In this document: positions 16,858 through 25,996 of the stretch, in pieces | Numbering within the stretch: the first letter of the stretch is position 1 | Layout of the letters: every line of letters begins with the position of its first letter | NCBI GenBank assembly: GCA_013377095.1 | Contig: JACAAY010000016.1 | Location: 1-62,696 of the forward strand | Source of the DNA: Desulfuromonadales bacterium | GTDB taxonomy: Bacteria > Desulfobacterota > Desulfuromonadia > Geobacterales > Pseudopelobacteraceae | Length of the DNA stretch: 62,696 nt | Direction of reading: 5' to 3' | Translations under genes and position numbers: made by a program | Notes under the pieces: generated by a model | Database searches by the model: none | Told to the model about the DNA's origin: nothing | What the model saw: the letters and a program-made list of their open reading frames with translations, nothing else

Positions 16858-18420
16858 ATGGAAATGGAAGTAAAATCAGTGCAGGATCTCGTGGCGATCG
16901 TCAAACGCCGCAGGTGGAATATCATTGCGCCGGCAGCGGCTATCTTCTGTGTCGCCACGATAGTCGCCTTTATCCTGCCGCCCAAGTACCGCTCAACCTC
17001 CACCATCCTGATCGAAGACCAGGAGGTGCCGCGGGACTTTGTCAGTTCCACCGTCACCGGCTATGCCGAGTCGCGGCTGCAGACCATCAACCAGCGCATC
17101 ATGGGCACCACTCGCCTCCTGGAGATCATCACCCGTTTTAATCTGTACCCCGAGTTGAAGAGCAAAAAGACCACCGAAGAGATCGTGGATAAACTGCGCA
17201 AGGACATCAAGTTCAGCACCATCAGCGCTGACGTGATCGATCCCCGCACCGGGCAGCCGCGGCCGGCCACCATCGCCTTTACCCTCTCCTACCAGGGCAA
17301 GAATCCCCAGATGGTGCAGAAGGTGGCCAATGATCTGGCTTCACTCTACCTGGAAGAGAACCTCTCCGTTCGCTCGCGCCAGTCCCAGGGCACCGCCACA
17401 TTCATGGAAGACGAGATGAAAGCGGTGCAGGTCCAGATAGTTACCCTCGACAAACAGATCTCCTCCTACAAACAGCGCAACGTCAACACGCTTCCCGAAC
17501 TGGTCCAGGTCAACATGCAGAGCATGGATTCCACCGACCGGGAGGTGGTCTCCCTGACTTACCAGCTGCGCACACTCAAGGAACGGGAGGGCAATCTCCA
17601 GGCCCAGCTGGCCACCACGCCGGCCGACGCGGGCAACCAGGACAAGGCCCGCCTGAGCGAACTGCGGGTCAAGCTGGGTGAAATGAAGACCCGTCTGACC
17701 GATCAGCATCCGGACGTGATCAAGGCCAAGAGCGAACTGGCCGAACTGGTCAAGCAGCTGCGTGCCGGAGGCCAGGACCCGGCCGACAACAAACCGGACA
17801 ACCCGGCCTATATCGCCCTGATGACCCAGTTGGCCGGCGTCAAATCCGAAATATCCTCCACCAAACAGCAGATTGAAAACTTCAACCGCAAGAAGGACGA
17901 TTTTCAGCGTCGGATCGCGGCCTCTCCGGCAGTGGAGGAGGGTTACAAAAATATCCTGCTGCAGCGCAACAATCTGCAGCAGAAGTATGACGACCTTTCC
18001 CGGAAATTCATGGAAGCCAAGGTGTCCAGCGGGCTGGAAAAGGAGCAGAAAGGGGAGCGCTTTACCATCATCGATGCCGCCCGTCTGCCGGAGAAACCGG
18101 TCAGCCCCAACATACCGGCCATCATGCTGATCGGTCTGATCCTGGGAATCGGCAGCGGCGTCGGTCTGGCCGCCATCCGTGAGCAGGGCGACCAGACGGT
18201 GCGCAGCCCCGAACTGCTGGCCCGGGCCACCGGCTTCCCGGTGCTGGCCTGTATCCCGGAGATCGTCAACGAACAGGATCTGGGTAGGGTGAAGAGCACG
18301 AAATGGAAACTGATCCTGGCAGGCATCGCGCTGCTGCTGGTGGCAATCGTCCTGTTCCATTTCTTTGTCATGGATCTGGATGTCTTCTGGGCCAAGGTCA
18401 TGCGCCGGCTTGGAATTTAA
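16858..18420 (+). CDS. Chain-length determinant/co-polymerase (Wzz/EpsF type)
   Basis: A 520-residue inner-membrane protein of the polysaccharide co-polymerase family. A first membrane span lies near residues 18-38 (IIAPAAAIFCVATIVAFIL), followed by the Wzz domain (PPKYRSTSTILIED). Then come long coiled coils (residues ~170-370), the characteristic PEKPVSPNIP before the second span at about 425-445, and an extra C-terminal span near 480-503. It governs chain length and works with the separate kinase encoded next. The kinase is not fused, as in other exosortase-linked clusters. Confidence 0.9.
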   Translation: MEMEVKSVQDLVAIVKRRRWNIIAPAAAIFCVATIVAFILPPKYRSTSTILIEDQEVPRDFVSSTVTGYAESRLQTINQRIMGTTRLLEIITRFNLYPELKSKKTTEEIVDKLRKDIKFSTISADVIDPRTGQPRPATIAFTLSYQGKNPQMVQKVANDLASLYLEENLSVRSRQSQGTATFMEDEMKAVQVQIVTLDKQISSYKQRNVNTLPELVQVNMQSMDSTDREVVSLTYQLRTLKEREGNLQAQLATTPADAGNQDKARLSELRVKLGEMKTRLTDQHPDVIKAKSELAELVKQLRAGGQDPADNKPDNPAYIALMTQLAGVKSEISSTKQQIENFNRKKDDFQRRIAASPAVEEGYKNILLQRNNLQQKYDDLSRKFMEAKVSSGLEKEQKGERFTIIDAARLPEKPVSPNIPAIMLIGLILGIGSGVGLAAIREQGDQTVRSPELLARATGFPVLACIPEIVNEQDLGRVKSTKWKLILAGIALLLVAIVLFHFFVMDLDVFWAKVMRRLGI

Positions 18421-18467
18421 ACAGGAGAAACAACGCAGTGAAGCACGACACACAAGGAGCAATGAGC

Positions 18468-19295
18468 ATGCATGACACTAACACCACTCCTGAGCTGGAT
18501 AGCGGGACGGATGACAACCTCGTCAAGCTCACCGGACCAGCGCATATCACAGAAAGTGCACCACGGCGGGAGCAGAGCGGCTGGCATTCCCCCACCTACA
18601 ACACATCCCGTATGGTTACCCTCGATCCGAACAGGGTCGCCGCCAACCGCTGCGTGTGTCTGGAATCCTCGGCCCGGGAGATGGAATACTACCGGGTGCT
18701 GCGCACCAAGGTGCTGCATGCCGCCCAACAGCGGGGCGGGAATTCGATCATGATCACCAGCGCCCTGCCCGATGAGGGCAAGACCCTCACGGCCATCAAT
18801 CTGGCCTTTACTTTTGCACGGGAATTCGAACAGACCGCCCTGCTGGTGGACTGCGACCTGAGGAGGCAGAAGGTGCAGGACTATCTGGGTATCAGCGGCA
18901 GCAAGGGGTTGGTGGACTACCTGGTGGATGGCTGCTCCATTCCCGACCTGATGGTCTGGCCGGGCGTGGAAAAGCTGACCATGATCTCCGGCGGCAGAAC
19001 CGTGGTCGACAGCAGCGAGCTGCTCAACTCCCCCCGCATGCGTGAGCTGGTGGCCGAAATGAAGGGGCGCTACGAGAACCGCTACCTGTTTTTCGATACA
19101 CCGCCGGTGCTGTGCGGGGCCGATACCCTGGCATTCGCGCCGCTGGTGGACCACATCCTCTTTGTGGTGCGGGCCGGCCAGACACCGCTGCAGGAGATCA
19201 ACCGTGCCCTGAGCATGTTGCCGCGGGAAAAGGTGATCGGCCTGGTCATGAACCGGCAGGACAGCGAACTGAAGAACCATAACTACTACCGCTAG
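18468..19295 (+). CDS. Tyrosine autokinase, CpsD/BY-kinase type
   Basis: A soluble P-loop BY-kinase of about 275 residues. The Walker A segment is SALPDEGKTLTAINLA, Walker A' is ALLVDCDLRR and Walker B is YLFFDTPPV. It ends NHNYYR, a minimal tyrosine tail that may be the autophosphorylation site. It would cycle with the chain-length protein just upstream to control polymer export. The start is uncertain: AAGGAG at 18454-18459 best fits ATG 18468, while ATG 18462 and GTG 18438 are also in frame. It closes the export operon. Confidence 0.85.
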   Translation: MHDTNTTPELDSGTDDNLVKLTGPAHITESAPRREQSGWHSPTYNTSRMVTLDPNRVAANRCVCLESSAREMEYYRVLRTKVLHAAQQRGGNSIMITSALPDEGKTLTAINLAFTFAREFEQTALLVDCDLRRQKVQDYLGISGSKGLVDYLVDGCSIPDLMVWPGVEKLTMISGGRTVVDSSELLNSPRMRELVAEMKGRYENRYLFFDTPPVLCGADTLAFAPLVDHILFVVRAGQTPLQEINRALSMLPREKVIGLVMNRQDSELKNHNYYR

Positions 19296-19452
19296 GGGAA
19301 TTCAAAATTTACAAAACATTTCTTTGATCTTGACGTTGCTGTGACATATGCATGCTAATCTGACGTCACATGAATTGCCGGGACTGATGCATTGTGTGCA
19401 ACAACCCGGATGGGCGATGACACGTATTGGGCAGGCTCCAACGGAGAGAGAA

Positions 19453-19656
19453 ATGAAAAAAATGCACAGCAACTGTTTGGATTGTGGCAGTGAAGCGGTC
19501 AGGACAATCGTGGACGAAGTCAAGCCGATGTATAAAATGACTCTGGTTGATTTTTCATGCGGCGCCGTATTGAAGACGATTTTTACCGCCAATGGCAACA
19601 TCGGCCGTGTTTTGCATTCGGGATGCATGGCTGAAAGTGTCAGCCCGGCGTGTTGA
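19453..19656 (+). CDS. Small Cys-rich protein
   Basis: A 67-residue protein starting after GGAGAGAG, with CLDCG near the start and two later cysteines, so it may bind zinc. No signal peptide and no known family. It begins a short group of accessory genes behind the polysaccharide operon. The 157 bp before it contain the inverted pair GTGAC/GTCAC (19341-19372), a possible regulatory site. Confidence 0.5.
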   Translation: MKKMHSNCLDCGSEAVRTIVDEVKPMYKMTLVDFSCGAVLKTIFTANGNIGRVLHSGCMAESVSPAC

Positions 19657-19706
19657 TCAGTGACTGACAGTTTGCTTTAGATACCTTGTGAACCGAAGAG
19701 GTAGTG

Positions 19707-19952
19707 ATGAAACAGAAAATAAAGGTCCATGAACAACCAAAAAAATGGGCCAGAGAGGAGCGGCGCATGGCGTACAGTATCGGGTATGACCACATGAGTA
19801 GCAGTTATCCCCACGAGGAGATGGATTTTCTACCGCGCATCACAACATGGACATGTTGCAATATGGTCCTGCCCACCTCATTCTATCTCTGCCCCATTTG
19901 CGGTCTGGAGCAAGGCATGGATGATGAAGATGCCTTGATGTATTTTGATTGA
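19707..19952 (+). CDS. Small zinc-ribbon-like protein
   Basis: An 81-residue protein with a basic start and a C-terminal Cys cluster, TTWTCCNMVLPTSFYLCPIC, resembling a treble-clef or zinc-ribbon site, then an acidic tail. GAAGAGGT precedes ATG 19707. The end overlaps the next gene by 8 bp, so it is probably cotranscribed and coupled with the FRG-domain gene. No family recognised. Confidence 0.6.
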   Translation: MKQKIKVHEQPKKWAREERRMAYSIGYDHMSSSYPHEEMDFLPRITTWTCCNMVLPTSFYLCPICGLEQGMDDEDALMYFD

Positions 19953-20733
19953 AATCGTTACGGTAGATTCGTGGGATGGTCTGCAGCGCGAGCTTTTTGC
20001 CAATTCATGGAATGCGGATTTGGGACGTTTCCGCTCTCGATGCGCGTTCCGGGGCCTTTCAACAGCAACCTATCGCCTTGAGACGAGTCTGATTCGTCTG
20101 GGCGGTGATTATGTCAATCTTGAGCGGCACCTGTTACGAAATTTCAAAAAATACGCCCATCGCAGTGTTGTGGAGCGCGATTCCCTCTGGCACTGGCTGT
20201 CCGTAGCGCAGCACTTCGGCTTGCCGACGCGGATCCTGGACTGGACCTATTCCCCTTTTATCGCCATGCATTTTGCAACGGCTTCCATTGACAAGTTTGA
20301 CCGGGACGGGGTTATCTGGGCGATAAATTATGTCAAGGCCCACGAATTGCTGCCGCAATGTCTGCGGGACAAGCTGGCGGTGGAAGGGGCAAATGTCATG
20401 ACCCTCCCGCTTCTGACGGAATCGTTCAATTCGTTGGCTGAGCTGGATGCCATGGGGCACGAAAAGGTAGCCCTGTTTTTTGAACCACCATCGATAGATG
20501 ACCGGATCGTCAATCAATTCGCCTTCTGTTCGGTCATGTCAGATCCGAGTATGGTGCTGGATGACTGGCTGGAACTGCATCCCGCGCTGGCGCGTAAAAT
20601 CATTATTCCGGCTGATTTGAAGTGGGAGATTCGCGACAAGCTTGACCAGGCAAATGTGAACGAGCGGGTTCTTTTTCCCGGTCTGGACGGTTTGAGCCGC
20701 TGGCTCAAGCGCCACTATAGCCCGCGCACCTGA
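19945..20733 (+). CDS. FRG-domain protein
   Basis: A 262-residue soluble protein with the FRG domain, named for its Phe-Arg-Gly motif (CAFRGLSTATYRLETSL, residues ~33-49), plus the diagnostic QHFGLPTRILDWTYSP (~88-103). FRG proteins have unknown biochemistry but occur often in accessory and defence-type islands. TTG 19945 overlaps the upstream small gene. A terminator follows 30 bp after the stop, so the operon ends here. Confidence 0.85.
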   Translation: MIEIVTVDSWDGLQRELFANSWNADLGRFRSRCAFRGLSTATYRLETSLIRLGGDYVNLERHLLRNFKKYAHRSVVERDSLWHWLSVAQHFGLPTRILDWTYSPFIAMHFATASIDKFDRDGVIWAINYVKAHELLPQCLRDKLAVEGANVMTLPLLTESFNSLAELDAMGHEKVALFFEPPSIDDRIVNQFAFCSVMSDPSMVLDDWLELHPALARKIIIPADLKWEIRDKLDQANVNERVLFPGLDGLSRWLKRHYSPRT

Positions 20734-20762
20734 ACATTGGGGCGCTCCAGAAGCGTCGTTTG

Positions 20763-20797
20763 AACCGCGCTGTTAAGAAGCAAGGCGCGGTTTTTTG
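20763..20797 (+). terminator. Intrinsic terminator after the FRG gene
   Basis: Arms AACCGCGC (20763-20770) and GCGCGGTT (20785-20792) with a 14-nt loop are followed by a T run. It ends the plus-strand operon before the convergent membrane-protein gene. Confidence 0.75.
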
Positions 20798-20859
20798 TGC
20801 CCTTTCAATTGCGAGTTCCTTGTTCACGATAGTTCTTCTTTCCTTGCTGCCCGGATGTC

Positions 20860-21279
20860 TCACCTGCATTCGACAAGCGCTGGAATGATTCCAAGCAACG
20901 CGAGGACGAAAATCAATTCGAGCCCGCCTAAGACGAAGTACGCGGTCTGCAGCCATGAGTACTGTTTTATCATTACTAGTTCTACGAAGATCCAGATAAG
21001 CATGCCGAACCCGGCGACTGCTGACAACAGGAGTGCAGAGCCTTGACGTGTAAGTAGCGCAATGGCGGCCGCGAGTTGAGTGCCACCGACCACCAGGCCG
21101 AGGATAAGACCCGGAACGACATAGGTAGTGAAGGGGCTGGTGGCAAGGTATTCTTGCGGAATGCCTGCTCCGTTAAACGCAATGGCAAGCGCCGACCCGA
21201 CGAAAGCAGACAACGCTCCGAAAACTAAAAGTACGGTGAGAGTTTGGACCACAAGGCGACTCGATATGGGTAGATGCAT
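20860..21279 (-). CDS. Hypothetical four-span membrane protein
   Basis: A 139-residue protein with four predicted membrane spans covering most of the chain: near residues 12-33, 51-70, 78-100 and 108-132. ATG 21279 is preceded by GAGGGAG at good spacing and is preferred over an in-frame ATG 19 codons further upstream. No family recognised. Confidence 0.6.
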   Translation of the reverse strand: MHLPISSRLVVQTLTVLLVFGALSAFVGSALAIAFNGAGIPQEYLATSPFTTYVVPGLILGLVVGGTQLAAAIALLTRQGSALLLSAVAGFGMLIWIFVELVMIKQYSWLQTAYFVLGGLELIFVLALLGIIPALVECR

Positions 21280-21420
21280 GGTACGTGGACTCCCTCGGCT
21301 TGAATAGCGGTTATTTGCTTGGTGAAAGGGCGGCATAATTACTCCATGGTGTTGCTATTTTAAAAACATTTTTCCAGAAATCACTCTTGATTACGGTAAA
21401 ACCTCGGCTACCCGATTGAG

Positions 21421-21981
21421 CTACAAGCAGCCTCTACTGTCAAGTTGAATCCAATTTAGCAGGGTTTCTCTGTAACGATCTGCTTCGCGCTTATCATTAG
21501 AGTCTACCACCTGCACTTTGAGCTTGTCGCAGAAAGTGATTTCCAGACCGTAGCTGTCCGGACGGCTGTCCCACTCATGAGTGTAGATTTCAATGCTGGA
21601 AACATCACAAAATGCATAGCGTTTTTCTCGAAATTTCATGATGAATGATTCGTAAGCGTAATGCACTGTTCTTGTGTCGGCATCAAAGCTCAGGGTTTGA
21701 TTCAACCCGAAGAGCGCCCCGCAGATAAACACACAACTGACGGAAATAGCTCCTAGTGAGATGAAAAAGAAAAATAGCGAAAACAGATTGAATTCTTTCC
21801 AATGGGGTTTAATGAGAAGTTCATATGGTGCCATCCATGGTAGCAAGCCAGCAATAAAAAGAAATACACGCAACCCAATATGCATTCGGTCAGAAAATTC
21901 GATGCGGTCATTCAAAAGAGTTGTTTGAGCCAATGGTTGCACCTCTTTCAATCCAACGGCTGTCATTATGGTAAATCCCAA
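21421..21981 (-). CDS. Hypothetical membrane protein with PH-like tail
   Basis: A protein of up to 186 residues with two membrane spans (GLRVFLFIAGLLPWM; LFFFFISLGAISVSCVFICG) and a soluble C-terminal half containing DADTRTVHYAYESF and FCDVSSIEIY. That order of strands recalls membrane-anchored PH-like (YcxB/YdbT-type) domains. An internal Met at position 6 is an alternative start. Lower GC than the polysaccharide genes. Confidence 0.6.
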   Translation of the reverse strand: MGFTIMTAVGLKEVQPLAQTTLLNDRIEFSDRMHIGLRVFLFIAGLLPWMAPYELLIKPHWKEFNLFSLFFFFISLGAISVSCVFICGALFGLNQTLSFDADTRTVHYAYESFIMKFREKRYAFCDVSSIEIYTHEWDSRPDSYGLEITFCDKLKVQVVDSNDKREADRYRETLLNWIQLDSRGCL

Positions 21982-22093
21982 AGCTGAAGCATGGCTCTGT
22001 TATTGAGTAATCTGTCGCCCGCTGCTCTTGTAAGGTATTCAGTTGAACCACATTGCTCAGCGCAAGATGCGGTTTTTTGTGGCTCCTCGTCGC

Positions 22094-25000
22094 CTAATTG
22101 CTGCCCACATTTCTGATGGTTCTGCGATTGACAACCACCGATGAGCCTGGCAGTTTCTTGGCGGTTTTCTTGACATCGGTTGAGAGTGAAGCCAGCAGGG
22201 CATAGGAGTTGACCGGTGTAATGCGGGTGTTGACTATGCCGATGGAGATCGACAGGAGCGGGAACGTTTCCAGTTCTCCCTTGCGGCTGATGGAATGGTA
22301 GCAACCGGCGGTATAATCTTCATCACCATGGAAATGCGGGCGTTTACTTTCAAATTCCCGGATAATGTCTTCGGCTAAGGCAGGCGAGGCGTTGGGAACG
22401 GTGATCAGAATGAAATCATCGCCGCCGATATGCCCGCAAAAACAGTTTCCCTCCGGATCGTGACAGTCCGCCACGTTGCATATGATCTCAGCCAGCGTCT
22501 TGATGACCGTATCACCTTTTTGAAATCCGTAAAAATCGTTATACGGTTTAAAATTGTCGATATCGATGTAGGCGATGTCGAAAAACCGGCCGGAAGTTAT
22601 GTTTTCATTGATCACCCTCTGGATGCTCTCGTTTCCCGGAAGACCGGACAGGGGATTTGCTCCCTTGGCCAGGGTCAGGTTGCGTTCGGTCATCGCTCTG
22701 ATAAAGCGGTTGACATCGAGCAGACCCGCATAGACTCCCTTGCGGGTAATGCAGATATTCTCGATGCGGGCGCCGGTTTTGAGGGATTGAATGGTCAGCG
22801 CGGCCTCATCAATCAGGGTGCCGGCGTCGATGGTAATCTCCGGAGGACTCATCAATTCCCTGATTTTTCGGGAATGATTGATGTGATAGCCGTACCCGTG
22901 GCGTCCGATGACATGCTCTTCCAGAAAGGTGAGGCGGTTGACCATACCGACCACCGTTCCGTTGTCTACCACCGGCAGTATCAGAAGAGCGTCGTTTCTC
23001 TGGAACCGGTTCAACACCTTGGGAAGATGCGCGCTGGGCATGACCGGTTCAACCGGTATCAGGAGATTTCCAATGTGGGTATCGACATCGTTGACGGTTC
23101 CGTTACCGGTAGCAGTCGGGTGTATCTGGGCTGTCTCGGTAATCAGGGGAACCATGTGAACCAAAAGCTTCTGTGCCGCTTTGCTCTCAACGGTAGCCGG
23201 GGAGTCGCATTTAACGTTCTCGGCGGGAATGACGCCTTTCAGTAAGGTTTCGAATTGCTCCGCATGGAGCGGTCTTGAAAACAGATAACCCTGGAACTCG
23301 TTGCACTGCAGGTTCCTCAGAAAATCCAGCTGGTGCTGGGTTTCCACTCCTTCCGCAACGACCCTGAGCTTGAGTGAATGGGCCAGCAGGATGATTGCGC
23401 TGATGATGGCTTCGTCGTCCTGATCCTTGTTGATATCCGCGACAAATGAGCGATCTATTTTGAGGATATCGATGGGCAGGTGTTTCAGATAGGAGAGCGA
23501 TGAGTAGCCGGTTCCGAAATCATCCACGGACAGGGCTATTCCCCGTTCCTTGAAGCACAACAATTTTAGAATGGTGTCATCGGGGTCACTCATGATGACG
23601 CTTTCGGTCAGCTCAAGTTCCAGATATTCAGGCAGGAGTCCGCTCTGCTCCAGAATCGCGCAGACCCGTTCAACAAAATCGTTCTCACGCAACTGGCGCA
23701 GGGAGATGTTGACCGATACCCGCAATCGGCAGAGCCCCTCGTCGTGCCATTTTTTGTTTTGCCGACACGCCTCAGCCAGGATCCATTCACCCAGCTTGAC
23801 GATGAAACCGCTCTGTTCAGCAATGGGTATGAAGTCGTCCGGCATCATCAGGCCGGTTCCGGACTGGTTCCAGCGCACCAGTGCCTCCATGCCGACGATG
23901 TCCGTGCCGCTGGAGTCAAACTTGGGCTGATAACAGAGAAAAAACTCTCCCGATTCCAGACCGGTCAGCATGTCGTTTTCTATCCGGCGCCGTTCAAGCA
24001 CCTTGCTGTTAAATGAGTCTGAAAAAAAACGGAATCCGTTGGCTTCGGAGTTTCGGGCCTGATCCATGGCGTCATGGGCGTTTTGCAGGAGGCTGTCCGC
24101 GCAAACACCATCGCTGGGGAAACGGGCCACACCAAAGGCTGCAGTCAACATCATGCTGCCTTGCGGTATGATGACGGGATGCTCGAATAGTTTTTGAAGT
24201 TTTTGGAGAATGACTGAAATGTCACTCTCCAGCACCCTGCCACCCAGCACAATGGCAAAATCCTCGCGATTTACCCTGGCAACGGTATCCGTCTGTCGCA
24301 GTGTACCGACCATTTGCCGGGCAATGGTTTTGAGAACATCCTTCCCGGCTTCAAGCCCGGCAAAATCCTCGATAACCTTGAAACCGGTCAGGTTGATGTA
24401 GATGATTGCGGTGCAGCGACCTTCGCGGGAATTCAGCGCGATAATCTGGTTCAGGCGGTCCAGCAGCAGATTGTGGTTGGGAAGGCCGGTTTCCTGGTCG
24501 TAATGCGCCAGTTGTTTGGCTTCTTCCTCGGCCATCACCGCGCGGGAGATGTCATGAATATTGATAACGACACAGGCTTCACCTTCCAGTTCCACGATTC
24601 GGGCACTCAAAACCACACTGAGCAGTGTTCCACTGTTTGTCCTTAACACGGTCTCAAATTCGTTTACCTCACCCAGGGTGTCCAGATACTGTTTGAATCG
24701 CTCAAGGTCGTTGCTGAAATTCCAGAGTGCTGAAGGTGACAGTGAATCGAGATCCGATCCTGGCTGCTTGTATCCGAATATCCGTGTAAACCTGTCATTT
24801 ACCTTGAGAGTCGATAAATCGCCGAGTCTGTTGATGCTGATGGCGTCCGGCGCCGCACTAAAGGTCGCCTGACAGAGTTCCCGGGGATAGTGCGACTGTT
24901 TGATACAATGCCGGACAAGAAGATAGAGCGCAATGGAGCTTGCAACGACAAACAGTACCCTTTCCAGGATTACAAACTGTTCAGGCACGGATGCGTTCCC

Positions 25001-25129
25001 TGCCAGCCATGTAGTCGCCATGCCTGCGCAGAATGACCAGGCAATGCCGATTCCGCTGTACAGCAACACGATTCTTGCCGGAGAAGACCATCCGGTTCGT
25101 AAACTGTTCTCCTTTTCAGCGATGAACAT
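22094..25129 (-). CDS. Membrane PAS-GGDEF-EAL-CBS-GGDEF protein (c-di-GMP turnover)
   Basis: A 1011-residue inner-membrane protein. Order: two membrane spans (about 20-72), PAS (~85-190), a first GGDEF domain whose active site is degenerate (VNREDFAIVL), an EAL domain, a CBS-pair-like region (~690-820) and a second GGDEF domain with an intact-looking site (IGGDDFILIT). The EAL domain has the catalytic signatures (MEALVRW, ELTES, DDFGTGYSSL, KIDRSF, EGVET). The protein may thus both degrade and make c-di-GMP, gated by PAS and CBS ligands. A cyclic dinucleotide link fits the two GEMM riboswitches in this window. The upstream region holds the inverted repeat GTAACGTGTGTTAC at 25191-25204. Confidence 0.88.
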   Translation of the reverse strand: MFIAEKENSLRTGWSSPARIVLLYSGIGIAWSFCAGMATTWLAGNASVPEQFVILERVLFVVASSIALYLLVRHCIKQSHYPRELCQATFSAAPDAISINRLGDLSTLKVNDRFTRIFGYKQPGSDLDSLSPSALWNFSNDLERFKQYLDTLGEVNEFETVLRTNSGTLLSVVLSARIVELEGEACVVINIHDISRAVMAEEEAKQLAHYDQETGLPNHNLLLDRLNQIIALNSREGRCTAIIYINLTGFKVIEDFAGLEAGKDVLKTIARQMVGTLRQTDTVARVNREDFAIVLGGRVLESDISVILQKLQKLFEHPVIIPQGSMMLTAAFGVARFPSDGVCADSLLQNAHDAMDQARNSEANGFRFFSDSFNSKVLERRRIENDMLTGLESGEFFLCYQPKFDSSGTDIVGMEALVRWNQSGTGLMMPDDFIPIAEQSGFIVKLGEWILAEACRQNKKWHDEGLCRLRVSVNISLRQLRENDFVERVCAILEQSGLLPEYLELELTESVIMSDPDDTILKLLCFKERGIALSVDDFGTGYSSLSYLKHLPIDILKIDRSFVADINKDQDDEAIISAIILLAHSLKLRVVAEGVETQHQLDFLRNLQCNEFQGYLFSRPLHAEQFETLLKGVIPAENVKCDSPATVESKAAQKLLVHMVPLITETAQIHPTATGNGTVNDVDTHIGNLLIPVEPVMPSAHLPKVLNRFQRNDALLILPVVDNGTVVGMVNRLTFLEEHVIGRHGYGYHINHSRKIRELMSPPEITIDAGTLIDEAALTIQSLKTGARIENICITRKGVYAGLLDVNRFIRAMTERNLTLAKGANPLSGLPGNESIQRVINENITSGRFFDIAYIDIDNFKPYNDFYGFQKGDTVIKTLAEIICNVADCHDPEGNCFCGHIGGDDFILITVPNASPALAEDIIREFESKRPHFHGDEDYTAGCYHSISRKGELETFPLLSISIGIVNTRITPVNSYALLASLSTDVKKTAKKLPGSSVVVNRRTIRNVGSN

Positions 25130-25373
25130 GGAGTATATTTCTCCCCCTCATTGTCGAACTTGCTCTCATTAAGTTTACACTTTTTCAAGGGTAACGTGTG
25201 TTACATGTGTGCAAATAACGTGTTTGGCTCGTGTCGAAGGGGAACGTGGGGGAAAACGAGAGAGTGCATGAGGCGAACCGAAACACGCCATATGCCGATG
25301 CATCCCCTTGAATGGGGATCGGAAGTGTGAGTTGTATCAGGATGTCTGACCAGAGGAGCTTCTTCGGTACTAT

Positions 25374-25529
25374 TTACTGGTTGTGATCATGTTTCTGGCA
25401 GATATTGTGTGGGGGTTCCTGCATCCAGTATCCGCAGATATAACAGATCTTGCCGGAGCTTTGGCCCATTCCCGTAGTAATTCTTTCCTGAACAATACCA
25501 ATTTTTGCCTTGCATTTTGGGCAGGTCAT
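25374..25529 (-). CDS. Very small zinc-ribbon protein
   Basis: A 51-residue protein beginning MTCPKCKAKIG, with a second pair KICYICGYW and a fifth Cys (NICQK), spaced like a zinc ribbon. AAAGGGA precedes the ATG by 7 bp. It is too short for many gene finders. It probably folds around one zinc and could bind nucleic acid or a protein partner; no specific family named. The gene lies between the c-di-GMP gene and another small minus-strand gene. Confidence 0.6.
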   Translation of the reverse strand: MTCPKCKAKIGIVQERITTGMGQSSGKICYICGYWMQEPPHNICQKHDHNQ

Positions 25530-25638
25530 AGAGTTATCCCTTTATCGTATTATTGTTCTGAGTCACAACATCCATTGAGTAAAAAGTGTCAAAGAGGTCT
25601 TGTCCCGGAGATGCGATGGTTTAGCCATGCGGCACATC

Positions 25639-25842
25639 TCAGGCTGCCTGAAAATAGTCACCCGGATTGCTGTCGGAACAGCTGTTTTCAATGCACGGCA
25701 GCAAGTCATGGAGGGTCTTGACTTTCACCAGTGCGGAGAGGATCAGGCCTTCATCGGTGCGGCTGCAATTCTGGAAGGCGCTCTGCAGGTCGTCGAGGGC
25801 GGCGTGGGTAAGGCTGTGCATGTTGACGGTAAGGTTCTGCAT
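25639..25842 (-). CDS. Small hypothetical protein
   Basis: A 67-residue protein without signal peptide or membrane span; helical composition (THAALDDLQSAFQNC, LSALVKVKTLHDLLPC) and three cysteines. The start is well supported by AAGGAG seven bases before ATG 25842. No family recognised. It may be cotranscribed with the zinc-ribbon gene 109 bp downstream. Confidence 0.5.
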   Translation of the reverse strand: MQNLTVNMHSLTHAALDDLQSAFQNCSRTDEGLILSALVKVKTLHDLLPCIENSCSDSNPGDYFQAA

Positions 25843-25996
25843 GGAAAAACTCCTTCTGGTTTTCGTCCGTACGGTTTTGTTCCCGTGTGGTATGGAACGA
25901 TTGAAAAGAATACTAACAGAAGAGTATGTCAGGAACGTTTAGGGTTGGAAAAGAGTGTGTAACAATTGATTAAGGCGGTGTGATAATATGCTGGTT

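Noticed and set aside
22094-25129. The GGDEF protein as a cGAMP-making Hypr enzyme
   Set aside because: The diagnostic substitution of Hypr enzymes could not be placed by eye, and the protein has an EAL domain; no basis for choosing cGAMP.
25282-25320. Hairpin-rich stretch upstream of the c-di-GMP gene as a group II intron fragment
   Set aside because: No domain V sequence or maturase; only a simple ATCCCC/GGGGAT hairpin is seen.
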